From the NCBI RefSeq assembly GCF_000010305.1, contig NC_012489.1, positions 1,736,001 to 1,800,000 on the forward strand: a DNA stretch of 64,000 nt. Reading direction: 5' to 3'. Within the stretch, counting starts at the first letter, position 1; every line of letters starts with the position of its first letter. Position numbers and translations under genes: made by a program. The notes beneath the pieces are model-generated. The model was not told where the DNA came from. It saw only the letters and a program-made list of their open reading frames with translations, and ran no database searches. This DNA is from Gemmatimonas aurantiaca T-27 (GTDB taxonomy: Bacteria > Gemmatimonadota > Gemmatimonadetes > Gemmatimonadales > Gemmatimonadaceae). Positions 19,247-26,903 of this stretch are shown here, piece after piece.

Positions 19247-21289
19247 TCAGGGAGTGACCGGATTCGTTTTGGGCTCCAGCTTTGCCGCCCACAAGCCGGA
19301 GTTGAAATCCGTGAAGAGCACGCGACCCTTCCACGGCATGGCGTTCATCACGAACGAGGCGTTGGCCGTGAAGGCCTTCGGATCCATCGGTTTGAACACC
19401 GCAATTTCGCGACGCTGGTCGGCGAGGTTCCCCATCAGTTCACCGCTCACGTCCACGATGCGCACGCCGCCATCGTAGTACGCCTGATAGAGCACGTCGT
19501 CCTCGACGATGATGTCATGAGCGCCGTAGTCTTCGAGGTGATAGCGACCCACCTTGCGCGGGTTCATCGGGTCTGTGGCGTCCACGATGTGCACGTACCC
19601 ACCGGATGTCTGCGCCACACCACCCGGTGTGCCCAGCGTCGAACGGTAGTTGGTGCCTTCCCACACACGACCGGCACGATTCATCTCCTCGTCGCCGAGG
19701 AACAGGTACACACGGCCCGTCGACTTCTGGAAGTACGGGTAAATCTCGTGACCGGAATTGATCGCGAACACGTTGATCAGTTTCGGCTTCTCGATCGTCC
19801 CGCCCCACTTGCCGTTGCCCACGTCCACCATCACCGCGCCGGCTCCGCCCTGGGCCGAGTACGCGATGCCATCGTGCACCCACAGATCGTGGATACGGGC
19901 ATTCGGGTGCTGGTATTCGCTCACGTATTTCGGCTTCGTAATGTCCTTCACATCGATGATGACATACTTCTGGCCACCGGAGATGGCGAAGAGGTAGTCA
20001 TTCGTGGCGAACATGTTGTGCACGCCGCCCGTGAGTTCCTGATCGAAGGAGCTGGCGATCTTGGGATGCGCCGGGTTGGCCAGATCGAGAATGACCACCC
20101 CGTTCACGCGATTCGACGCACCTTCACGGGCCAGTACGCCGTAGCGGCCATCGGGTGACACGGTCACGTCGTTGATCGTGCGAGCGTCGATCTTGATGGA
20201 GTCGGTCTTGACGATGTTGTCCATGTTCGTGATGTCGAACACGAGCGCATAGCCATCGCCGCCCCAGGTACCCACGAGGCAATAGTCACGACCATCCTTG
20301 CCGGCGTACGGCCACAAGTCCGACGTGGCGGTAGTGTTCACTTCGCCGCGGCCGGTGACGGTGATGCGACGCACCACATCACGCGGCTTGGCTTCGAGCA
20401 CCTTGCGCGCGGTGACATTGCCCGACGTGGCGAGCAGCGTGAAACGACCCGGGTAGTTCGGCGTGAAGCGACCCCAGTCGACGATGCCAGGACCACCCGG
20501 TGCCGCCGTGGTATCGTCCGGGATGTACGTGTAGCTCCACGTGATCGGTGCATCCTTCACCACCGCACCAGCGGCGTTGCGCGCCGTGGCATTGAGGTGC
20601 ACGACCTGACCGGTCAGGATCACGTCTTCCTTGATGTCGAGCGCGATGCGCGTCACCGGGTTCGTGGCCACCGTGTAATTCTTCGTGGCCGTCACCCCCT
20701 CCGATTCGGCGGTGATGACCGCGGTACCGGCCTTGAGGCCCGTCACGGTGCCAAAACGATCCACCGATGCCACGGTCGGATTGCTGCTGCGCCACGTAGC
20801 CACCAGACCGTGCCGCGGGCTGCCGTCGGCGTGTGCGCCGGCCACTTTGTGCCCAATGGAAATGCCGGTGTAGAGGCGACCGGAATCTGCAGTGATGGTC
20901 AGCTTCGACAGCGCCGGCCAACTCACGATGACTGGAATGTCGAGCGTGATCGGACCGTTGGCGCCCATCGCCGTCGCGCTGGCCGTGTACGATCCGGCAC
21001 GGAACGCGCGGATCTGCCCGTTGCTCACGGCAAATGCCTGACGCGGTCCCACCACACGCACCTGGCCGTCTGCAACGACGTTGCCGGCTGCATCGTATGC
21101 AGTGACAGTGAGCGCCTGTGACTCACCAGCGCGGATGGTCACCTTGGCGGGATTGGCGACCAGACGGGCCACGGCGGCACTCGCCGCTGCCTGCTGCTGA
21201 GCGCCAAGCAGGGTCGGCACCATTGCCGGCGCCGCGAGTACCACAGCGGTGGCCAGTGTGACGAACCGCAGGTTGCGCGCTAAGTTCAT
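19247..21289 (-). CDS. Secreted LVIVD-repeat beta-propeller protein with BIG2-type Ig domain
   Basis: Start ATG 21289 has GGAG about 9 nt upstream and gives 680 residues with a classical signal peptide (about 1-30: RNLRFVTLATAVVLAAPAM). The N-terminal half contains Ig-like domains, including a BIG2-type repeat (ATWRSSNPTVASVDRFGTV then GLKAGTAVITAESEG). The C-terminal half (about 320-680) has propeller or LVIVD-type repeats such as ALVFDITNMDNI, NGVVILDLANPAHPKIASS, YVIIDVKDITKPKYVSEY and GVRIVDVSGELMG. These repeats are known from surface or periplasmic proteins of unclear function. It is divergent from the YncE-like gene with only 52 bp between starts, suggesting shared control. Confidence 0.82.
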   Translation of the reverse strand: MNLARNLRFVTLATAVVLAAPAMVPTLLGAQQQAAASAAVARLVANPAKVTIRAGESQALTVTAYDAAGNVVADGQVRVVGPRQAFAVSNGQIRAFRAGSYTASATAMGANGPITLDIPVIVSWPALSKLTITADSGRLYTGISIGHKVAGAHADGSPRHGLVATWRSSNPTVASVDRFGTVTGLKAGTAVITAESEGVTATKNYTVATNPVTRIALDIKEDVILTGQVVHLNATARNAAGAVVKDAPITWSYTYIPDDTTAAPGGPGIVDWGRFTPNYPGRFTLLATSGNVTARKVLEAKPRDVVRRITVTGRGEVNTTATSDLWPYAGKDGRDYCLVGTWGGDGYALVFDITNMDNIVKTDSIKIDARTINDVTVSPDGRYGVLAREGASNRVNGVVILDLANPAHPKIASSFDQELTGGVHNMFATNDYLFAISGGQKYVIIDVKDITKPKYVSEYQHPNARIHDLWVHDGIAYSAQGGAGAVMVDVGNGKWGGTIEKPKLINVFAINSGHEIYPYFQKSTGRVYLFLGDEEMNRAGRVWEGTNYRSTLGTPGGVAQTSGGYVHIVDATDPMNPRKVGRYHLEDYGAHDIIVEDDVLYQAYYDGGVRIVDVSGELMGNLADQRREIAVFKPMDPKAFTANASFVMNAMPWKGRVLFTDFNSGLWAAKLEPKTNPVTP

Positions 21290-21341
21290 GCTGTTGTCTC
21301 CAGTGGGAAAGATCAGTCGAGCGTTGTCCCAGACTGCCATC
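21290..21341. promoter_or_regulatory. Short divergent control region between two secreted propeller proteins
   Basis: Only 52 bp separate the ATG at 21289 (minus) and the ATG at 21342 (plus). The Shine-Dalgarno of the minus gene lies here. Promoters for both genes must overlap one another or the coding starts. No clear box was recognised. Confidence 0.45.
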
Positions 21342-22670
21342 ATGCCTTCCGATATCTGCACCCGCAAGTTGCTTTCGCGTACACCTGGGTTAACGCGCTC
21401 CGCACGGGTCTTCGTTGCTGGTGTCGCGTGTTTTTCCACGATGGGTGTACTGGCCACCGACCTCGCGGCGCAGGCCCAGCCGGCTGCGGTGCGTGCTCCT
21501 GCGGCCCCGACGAAGAACTACTGGGTGTATGTCGGCGCCGAGTCGGCTGATCACATCTATCGCGTGCGGTTCGGTCCCACCGGTGCCGCCGTTGAGAAGG
21601 CAATTCCGATCGGGGAACTCGCAGCCGAAATGGAAGGACCACACGGTCTCCAGATCTCGGCAGACGGCAAGTACCTGTACATGACCACCGGTCATGGCAC
21701 ACCCGATGGCAAGTATTGGAAGTACGAACTCGGGCCCGATACACTCGTCGGCCCGGGTGTCTCGCTCGGCAACTTTCCGGCGTCCATCGACGTCACGCCC
21801 GATGGGTTGTATGCCCTCTCGGTGAATTTCAATCTGCACGGCGACATGATTCCGTCGAGTGTTTCGGTGGTGTACACGCCGAACGGCACGGAAGTCGCAC
21901 GCATCGTCACCTGCACGATGCCACATGGCAGCCGCGTGTCGCTCGACGGAAATCACCAGTATTCCACCTGCATGATGGATGATCAGCTCGTGGAAGTGGA
22001 CACACGTGCATTCGAAGTGTCGCGTCGTTTCAGTTTGGCGAAGGGCAAGGAAGGCCCGTTGCCACTCACGGCCGGCACGATGGCGGGCATGAATCACGGC
22101 GCCATGGACCACAGCGCGCATGCCGCAGGTGGTGCGGCGCCTGCGGTCAAGCCGGCCGGCCCGGTGATCGATCCGGCGCAGGTGGGACGTGCCGGCATGG
22201 GCATGGAAAAACACGACATGAGCACGCCCGCGTCGTGTTCGCCCACCTGGGCGCAGCCGTCGGCCAAAGGCGACAAGATCTTCGTGGCCTGCAACAAGGC
22301 CGATGAAATTCTCGAAGTCGACACGAAGGAGTGGACACTCACGCGTCGCATCAAGACCGGTCGTGGCGTCTACAATCTGGCCGTGACCGCGGATGGCGCA
22401 CTGATGGTGGCCACGCTCAAGCAGGGCAACGCCGTCGAGATCTATGATCTCGCCACTGGCGCCAGCGTTGGGGTGGTGCCGACGTCCAATCGCCTGGCAC
22501 ACGGCGTCACGCTGTCACCCGATTCGCGCTATGCGTTCGTGAGCAGCGAAGGACAGGGCGCGCAGCCCGGCAAGGTCGACGTGATCGATCTCCAGGCCCG
22601 CGCCAAGGTCGGCACGGTGGATGTGGGTCAGCAGGCCAGCGGCATCACCTTCTGGAAGATGAGCAACTGA
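21342..22670 (+). CDS. YncE-like secreted beta-propeller with Met/His-rich insert
   Basis: A 442-residue protein. Positively charged N-terminus and hydrophobic segment (TRSARVFVAGVACFSTMGVLA), with a cleavage-like ATDLAAQAQ near residue 45. The body has YVTN/YncE-type propeller blades (NYWVYVGAESADHIYRVRF, HGLQISADGKYLYMTTG, PASIDVTPDGLYALSV, YNLAVTADGALMVATL, HGVTLSPDSRYAFVSSEG, KVDVIDLQARAKVGTVDVG). Between blades, residues about 247-293 hold a Met/His-rich loop (MAGMNHGAMDHSAHAAGG, then GMGMEKHDM) like those of periplasmic copper proteins. Metal binding is an inference. It is divergent from the LVIVD protein gene. tyrA follows after 95 bp. Confidence 0.82.
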   Translation: MPSDICTRKLLSRTPGLTRSARVFVAGVACFSTMGVLATDLAAQAQPAAVRAPAAPTKNYWVYVGAESADHIYRVRFGPTGAAVEKAIPIGELAAEMEGPHGLQISADGKYLYMTTGHGTPDGKYWKYELGPDTLVGPGVSLGNFPASIDVTPDGLYALSVNFNLHGDMIPSSVSVVYTPNGTEVARIVTCTMPHGSRVSLDGNHQYSTCMMDDQLVEVDTRAFEVSRRFSLAKGKEGPLPLTAGTMAGMNHGAMDHSAHAAGGAAPAVKPAGPVIDPAQVGRAGMGMEKHDMSTPASCSPTWAQPSAKGDKIFVACNKADEILEVDTKEWTLTRRIKTGRGVYNLAVTADGALMVATLKQGNAVEIYDLATGASVGVVPTSNRLAHGVTLSPDSRYAFVSSEGQGAQPGKVDVIDLQARAKVGTVDVGQQASGITFWKMSN

Positions 22671-22765
22671 GTATCGCTCCCGACCACGACCCCGCGCGCG
22701 ATTCATCCGCGTCGGGACACGAGCAGACAGCGAACGACAGCACGGCCGCGGCGCATCCGCGGCCG

Positions 22766-23878
22766 TTGCCTGTCGTACGGGCCATGATCGATGCCCTCGA
22801 TCGTGACCTGCTGCAGATCATTGCCCGTCGCAAAGCGCTGGTGGCGGAAGTGGCGTCGTGGAAACGACAGCACGGCCTGCGCATTCGCGATCCGCAGCGC
22901 GAGCAGCAGGTGCTGCGCGATCGGCACGAGCACGCGGCCGAACTCGGCCTGCCCGCGGGGGAAGTGGAATCGATCTTCCGGCTGTTGCTGAGATCGAGCC
23001 GCGATCAGCAAGCCGCGCTGCGTGCCGAAGTGCCACTCGATCAGGCACCCCGTACCGTGGCGATCATCGGTGGGCACGGCAAGATCGGGCGGCTTGTCGC
23101 GCGACTCTTTGCCGATGTGGGCCATCAACTGCTGATCGTGGACACCGATACGGTATTGCGCGGCGCCGAGGCGGCCGCTGCCGCGGATGTCACGGTGATC
23201 AGTGTGCCCATCGAACTGACGGAGCGCGTGATTCGCGAGGTCGGCCCGCATGTGCGTGCCGAATCGTTGCTGATGGACGTGACGAGCATCAAGGAAGCGC
23301 CTATGCGGGCCATGCTCGAATCGACCACGGCGAGTGTGGTGGGCACGCATCCCATGTTCGGCCCCAGCGTGCACACGGTGCAGGGGCAGCGCGTGGTGGT
23401 GTGTCGCGGCCGCGGGGATACGTGGGCCGACTGGGTCTCACGTACGCTGGCCGCGCGGGGGCTCGTAGTGACCGAGACCACGCCGGAGCAGCACGACCGC
23501 GCGATGTCGGTGGTGCAGGTGCTCACCCACTTCCAGACGCAGGTGCTGGGGCTCACGCTGGCCCGCATCGGCGTGCCGCTGGCGGAGACCATGCCATTCA
23601 CCTCACCGGCGTACCTGCTCGAGCTGTACGTGGCGGCGCGGCATTTTGCGCAGGACCCGGCGCTGTACGGCTCGATCGAGATGCGGAATCCGCGCACCGG
23701 TGATGTGACCGCGGCGTTTGGTGCGGCGGTGCAGGAGCTTGCCCGCGTGATCGCCGACGGTGACCAGGCCGCGTTCACGTCACTCTTTCAGGACGTGCGG
23801 GCATTCTTCGGCGATTTCACCTCGGAAGCGCTGGAGCAGTCGAGTTTCCTGATCGACCGGATCGTGGAACGGCAATAG
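22766..23878 (+). CDS. tyrA: Chorismate mutase-prephenate dehydrogenase (TyrA fusion)
   Basis: Bifunctional tyrosine-pathway enzyme of 370 residues: chorismate to prephenate, then NAD-dependent oxidative decarboxylation. An AroQ-type mutase domain (about 5-90: MIDALDRDLLQIIARRKAL, VASWKRQHGLRIRDP) precedes the dehydrogenase domain with Rossmann motif IIGGHGKIGRLVARLF (about 93-108), VISVPIELT, MDVTSIKEAP and GTHPMFGPSV. TTG 22766 is the first start-like codon in frame. ATG 22784 would trim six residues, and translation could also begin upstream at a non-standard codon. This layout matches the enterobacterial TyrA fusion. Confidence 0.92.
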   Translation: MPVVRAMIDALDRDLLQIIARRKALVAEVASWKRQHGLRIRDPQREQQVLRDRHEHAAELGLPAGEVESIFRLLLRSSRDQQAALRAEVPLDQAPRTVAIIGGHGKIGRLVARLFADVGHQLLIVDTDTVLRGAEAAAAADVTVISVPIELTERVIREVGPHVRAESLLMDVTSIKEAPMRAMLESTTASVVGTHPMFGPSVHTVQGQRVVVCRGRGDTWADWVSRTLAARGLVVTETTPEQHDRAMSVVQVLTHFQTQVLGLTLARIGVPLAETMPFTSPAYLLELYVAARHFAQDPALYGSIEMRNPRTGDVTAAFGAAVQELARVIADGDQAAFTSLFQDVRAFFGDFTSEALEQSSFLIDRIVERQ

Positions 23879-23923
23879 ATTTCCCATGTTGTTCTGCCTT
23901 TTTCCCGCCTAACCGGAGCCACC

Positions 23924-24355
23924 ATGCGCTCTTCTTTTCGTCTCGCCGGACTGCTGGTCCCGGCCGTCTTTCTCACCAGTATCGCCGCGACCCGTGTGCC
24001 GGTCGCTGACTGGACCGCCAAGCTCGCCGGCAAGGATGGCCGCAAGGTGACCGGTTCGGCCACCGTGAAGCCCACCGCCGACGGCAAGGGGGTCGATGTG
24101 CAGGTCACCATCGACGGCGACACACCGGGGGCTACGCGTCCGTGGCATATCCACACCGGCAGTTGCGCCAAGAGCGGTGGGGTCTTTGGTGGCGGGCGGG
24201 CCTACTCGCCCATCATTGTCGACGCCAAGGGGCATGGTGAGGCAAAGGCCACGGTGGCCGCGACGCCGGCGGATACCACCACCTACTACGTGAATATTCA
24301 CGATTCCGCAGCGGCCATGAGCATCATTGTGGCCTGTGGGGATCTGGCCAAGTAG
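23924..24355 (+). CDS. Small secreted Cu/Zn-SOD-like or CHRD-like protein
   Basis: A 143-residue protein with GGAG 7-8 nt before ATG and a signal peptide (about 1-22, SSFRLAGLLVPAVFLTSIAA). The mature part has PWHIHTGSC (His75, His77, Cys81), YSPIIVDAKGHGEAKATV and a C-terminal YYVNIHDSAA (His126) followed by IIVACGDL (Cys138). A His-x-His pair, a late NIHD and two cysteines placed for a disulfide recall the Cu/Zn superoxide dismutase fold. The bridging and zinc-loop histidines are missing, so dismutase activity is doubtful. A CHRD-type assignment is the alternative. Function unknown. Confidence 0.65.
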   Translation: MRSSFRLAGLLVPAVFLTSIAATRVPVADWTAKLAGKDGRKVTGSATVKPTADGKGVDVQVTIDGDTPGATRPWHIHTGSCAKSGGVFGGGRAYSPIIVDAKGHGEAKATVAATPADTTTYYVNIHDSAAAMSIIVACGDLAK

Positions 24356-24379
24356 GGTGGGCCCTGCGTGACGGGCTGA

Positions 24380-24422
24380 GAGGGGGCGAGGTCAGGCGAA
24401 ACACCTGAAACCACGTCCCCTC
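24380..24422 (+). terminator. Long imperfect RNA hairpin between two secreted-protein genes
   Basis: GAGGGG (24380-24385) pairs with CCCCTC (24417-24422). Pairing continues inward with one wobble, one mismatch and a 2-nt bulge down to CAGG/CCTG closing a 7-nt loop (24397-24403). There is no proper T-run, so this may be a terminator of the 23924 gene or a structured leader. Confidence 0.45.
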
Positions 24423-24428
24423 ATTCGT

Positions 24429-24434
24429 GTAGAT
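24429..24434 (+). promoter_or_regulatory. Candidate -10 box TAGATT, leaderless start of the plug protein
   Basis: TAGATT lies 6 nt before ATG 24441, with no Shine-Dalgarno. It is the same hexamer and nearly the same spacing as before the mutase gene at 17530. Confidence 0.35.
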
Positions 24435-24440
24435 TTCATC

Positions 24441-25289
24441 ATGAAGATTTCTCTGTCCTCTCGGCGCCTCGCGGCCGCCGTCGGCGTGCTCCTGCCGTTG
24501 CTCGCTCCTGCCGTGGCGGGCGCCCAGTCCAAGACCACCATTCGCGACCGCGCCCGTCAGGAAGCGGTGAAGCAGGTGACGTCAGACGAGTCCCGCTTCT
24601 CCGTACTCGATGGCGTGGTGACCGACTCGTTGCTCCGGCCGCTCAACTCGGCGGATGTGACGGTGGTCGGCACCGGCGCACGGGTCGTGACCTCCGAGAA
24701 TGGCCGCTTTCGCATGTTGCAGGTGCCACCAGGGCAGTACCTGCTCATTGTGCGTCGCATCGGCTTTGCGCCGACCTCCGGCATGATCGAGGTGCCGGCG
24801 CGCGATACGTTGCGCCTGAGCTATGTGCTCGAGCGTTCGAACAACATGCTCGACACCATGCGTATCCGTGGCACTCGGGTCACGATGCGTATGCGGGAGT
24901 TCGAGCAGCGGCGTCAGCAGGGGGTCGGACAGTTCGTGACCCAGGAAGAGATCGAGCGCCGCGGTTCGCTGGCCACCGCCGATTTCCTGCGCTACATGCG
25001 CGGCGTGGAAGTGTCTCAGGTGACCACGCAGCTCTGGGGTGGGACGCAAGTCTATTCCCGTCGTGAGGGGGCCGGCATGAGCGATGGCGTTGGCGCCAAT
25101 TGCGCCATGCAGGTACTGCTGGACGGCATCATCCTGCCGAAGAACTTCAATCTCGATCTGCTGCCCCCGCCCAAGCAGATCGCTGGGATCGAGGTCTATT
25201 CCGGCGCGGCGACTATGCCGCCACAGTTCGGCGGACCCGATCGTCGCTGTGGTGCGGTCGCGTTCTGGACTCGCGACGGCTACAACTGA
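24441..25289 (+). CDS. Secreted carboxypeptidase-regulatory plus TonB-plug protein without barrel
   Basis: A 282-residue protein with signal peptide (about 1-29, ending AVAGAQS). Residues about 52-130 form a carboxypeptidase-D regulatory-like domain (SVLDGVVTDSLLRPLNSADVTVVGT, a split run, then ENGRFRMLQVPPGQYLLIVRRIGF). Residues about 155-280 resemble a TonB-dependent receptor plug (FVTQEEIERRGSLATADFLRYM, a split run, then MQVLLDGIILP and IAGIEVYSGAATMPPQFGG). The protein stops where a barrel would begin. Cys in GANCAMQ and RRCGAV could form a disulfide. It may be a free periplasmic domain of an uptake system. A strong terminator follows. Confidence 0.78.
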   Translation: MKISLSSRRLAAAVGVLLPLLAPAVAGAQSKTTIRDRARQEAVKQVTSDESRFSVLDGVVTDSLLRPLNSADVTVVGTGARVVTSENGRFRMLQVPPGQYLLIVRRIGFAPTSGMIEVPARDTLRLSYVLERSNNMLDTMRIRGTRVTMRMREFEQRRQQGVGQFVTQEEIERRGSLATADFLRYMRGVEVSQVTTQLWGGTQVYSRREGAGMSDGVGANCAMQVLLDGIILPKNFNLDLLPPPKQIAGIEVYSGAATMPPQFGGPDRRCGAVAFWTRDGYN

Positions 25290-25370
25290 ACCAACTGAAC
25301 GACAGGCAGGGCGGGGCCACGAGCTGATCGATGTGCTGCGAACCTGCTACTCCGTCTCGATACGCACCGA

Positions 25371-25410
25371 ACACAAACGCCCCCCGGATTTCTCCGGGGG
25401 GCGTTTGTGT
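25371..25410. terminator. Bidirectional terminator, 18-bp perfect stem
   Basis: Arms at 25371-25388 and 25393-25410 are fully complementary around a TTTC loop, with A/T-rich outer ends (ACACAAAC and GTTTGTGT). It lies between the plug-protein gene and the convergent SusD gene. Confidence 0.9.
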
Positions 25411-25435
25411 ATCCAACCTCAACTCGCTGCGGTGA

Positions 25436-26899
25436 TCAGCAGCCCGGACCAGCCAAGGCTCCGGTCTTGCCGACGCGCTGCAGGCATTCGGTCTGCGGGA
25501 TCGGCTGCACACGCGCCACGAAGTGCGCGTTCACACCCGTCGTGATGTCCAGCGGAAGCTGGTTCAGACGGCCGTAGCGGCGCATATCCACCCACCGGTG
25601 TCCCTCGTACAGCAGCGAATAGCGCTTCTGCAGCAGGATTTCGGTGAGGACGTCGGCATCCGACGACGAGGCCGTGAGCGTGGTTGGCGCGAGGCCGCCC
25701 GAGTTCACACGGATGTTGTTGATCATCGTGATCGCACCCGCCTTGTCACCCGTTGCCAGCAGGATTTCGGCACGAAGCAGGATCAACTCTTCGTTCCGAA
25801 TCAGTGGAATGCTGGACGAGATGGTCGGGTACATGTTGAAACCAAGTGTCGACGGGATACCGAGTCCCTGCGGAGCAACACCCTGCGGACGGGTGCCGAT
25901 CTTAGCGAGGAAACGGTTGTCCTTGGTACCGTCGGCCTTGAGGGGCGCGTCGGCATCGATCGACATGTGGGCGTACAGGGTGGTGTTGGTCGACACGTTG
26001 AACGGATTGTTCACGTCTGGCGCCGCCGCGTACGGATGGAACACACCCACATTGTACTGCGCCGCCGTCGTGGCCGACGTGTTGATGAACGAGGCATCCA
26101 GTGCTGTGCGAGCACGGGCCCACGCTGCTGCCCCACCGCCCGACGTGGCATAGTACGCCGCCGCTCGTGCCGCGAAGGCACGGTTGAAGCGGATGTACGT
26201 GGCCGGCGTGTTGAAACCGGCGTAACCACCGTGGAAGGTGAACGGGAACGCCGTCGTGCCGGCAGCCACGAGATCCGCCTGTGCTTCGTCCAGCTTGGCC
26301 AGAATGTACTTGTACGTGGAATCACGCGAGACGAACGGCGCGATTTCCGTCGCATTCTGGTTGATCTGGAGCACAGCGCCGAGTGTGTCGCGTGTCGCGA
26401 TGACATACAACAACTCGATCCCTTCCATGGTCTTGGCAAAGCCAAGCGCGGCCCGCTTCTGGGGTTCCGTGAGCGACGAGGCGGCAACCGTGTTCTTGAA
26501 GTTGAACACGTCGCGCAGGTTGCCGTAGGGGCCCGCCCAGCTACCGATGGCAAAGCCAGCCGGATCGAGCTTGTTCTGGCCCGACAAGCCGATCAGGTAG
26601 GCCGACGTATTGCGGCCTTCTGCTGGCGTGTAGTTGTACGACTCACGTCCGAAACGACCCAGGTCGCCGATGTACGTGCCGGTGTTGCCGCGGTTCTGGC
26701 GCAGCAGGCCAGTCGCCTGCAACTGCAACGCCTGAGGATCGGCGCTGGCACCCGCCACCGTCGGGAAGTTCGGGTTGGTGATGTTGAGCGTGTCCTTGCT
26801 GCAGGCAGCCAGCGAGAGCGACGCGAGGGACAGCGCACCGATGGTGCGCGTGGTCTTCGAAGTCATCCGTGAGACGCCGGAATGGTTTGTTGTCGTCAT
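25436..26899 (-). CDS. SusD/RagB-family surface lipoprotein
   Basis: The nutrient-binding partner of a SusC-type TonB transporter. Start ATG 26899 lies 4 nt after the SusC stop and gives 487 residues. ATG 26866 is an alternative that shortens the signal peptide. Lipobox SLSLAACSKD near residue 32. The N-terminal NITNPNFP and helical TPR-like body, the RNEELILLRAEILLATGDKAGAITMINNIR segment (split run) and the C-terminal LLQKRYSLLYEGHRWVDMRRYGRLNQLP (split run) are typical SusD elements. No glycoside hydrolase lies nearby, so the substrate cannot be guessed. Confidence 0.9.
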   Translation of the reverse strand: MTTTNHSGVSRMTSKTTRTIGALSLASLSLAACSKDTLNITNPNFPTVAGASADPQALQLQATGLLRQNRGNTGTYIGDLGRFGRESYNYTPAEGRNTSAYLIGLSGQNKLDPAGFAIGSWAGPYGNLRDVFNFKNTVAASSLTEPQKRAALGFAKTMEGIELLYVIATRDTLGAVLQINQNATEIAPFVSRDSTYKYILAKLDEAQADLVAAGTTAFPFTFHGGYAGFNTPATYIRFNRAFAARAAAYYATSGGGAAAWARARTALDASFINTSATTAAQYNVGVFHPYAAAPDVNNPFNVSTNTTLYAHMSIDADAPLKADGTKDNRFLAKIGTRPQGVAPQGLGIPSTLGFNMYPTISSSIPLIRNEELILLRAEILLATGDKAGAITMINNIRVNSGGLAPTTLTASSSDADVLTEILLQKRYSLLYEGHRWVDMRRYGRLNQLPLDITTGVNAHFVARVQPIPQTECLQRVGKTGALAGPGC

Positions 26900-26903
26900 G
26901 GAA

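Noticed and set aside
24371-24425. TPP riboswitch-like GCTGAGA segment
   Set aside because: The second conserved THI half (ACCTGATC...CCAGCG.AGGGA) is missing and the downstream gene is not thiamine-related.
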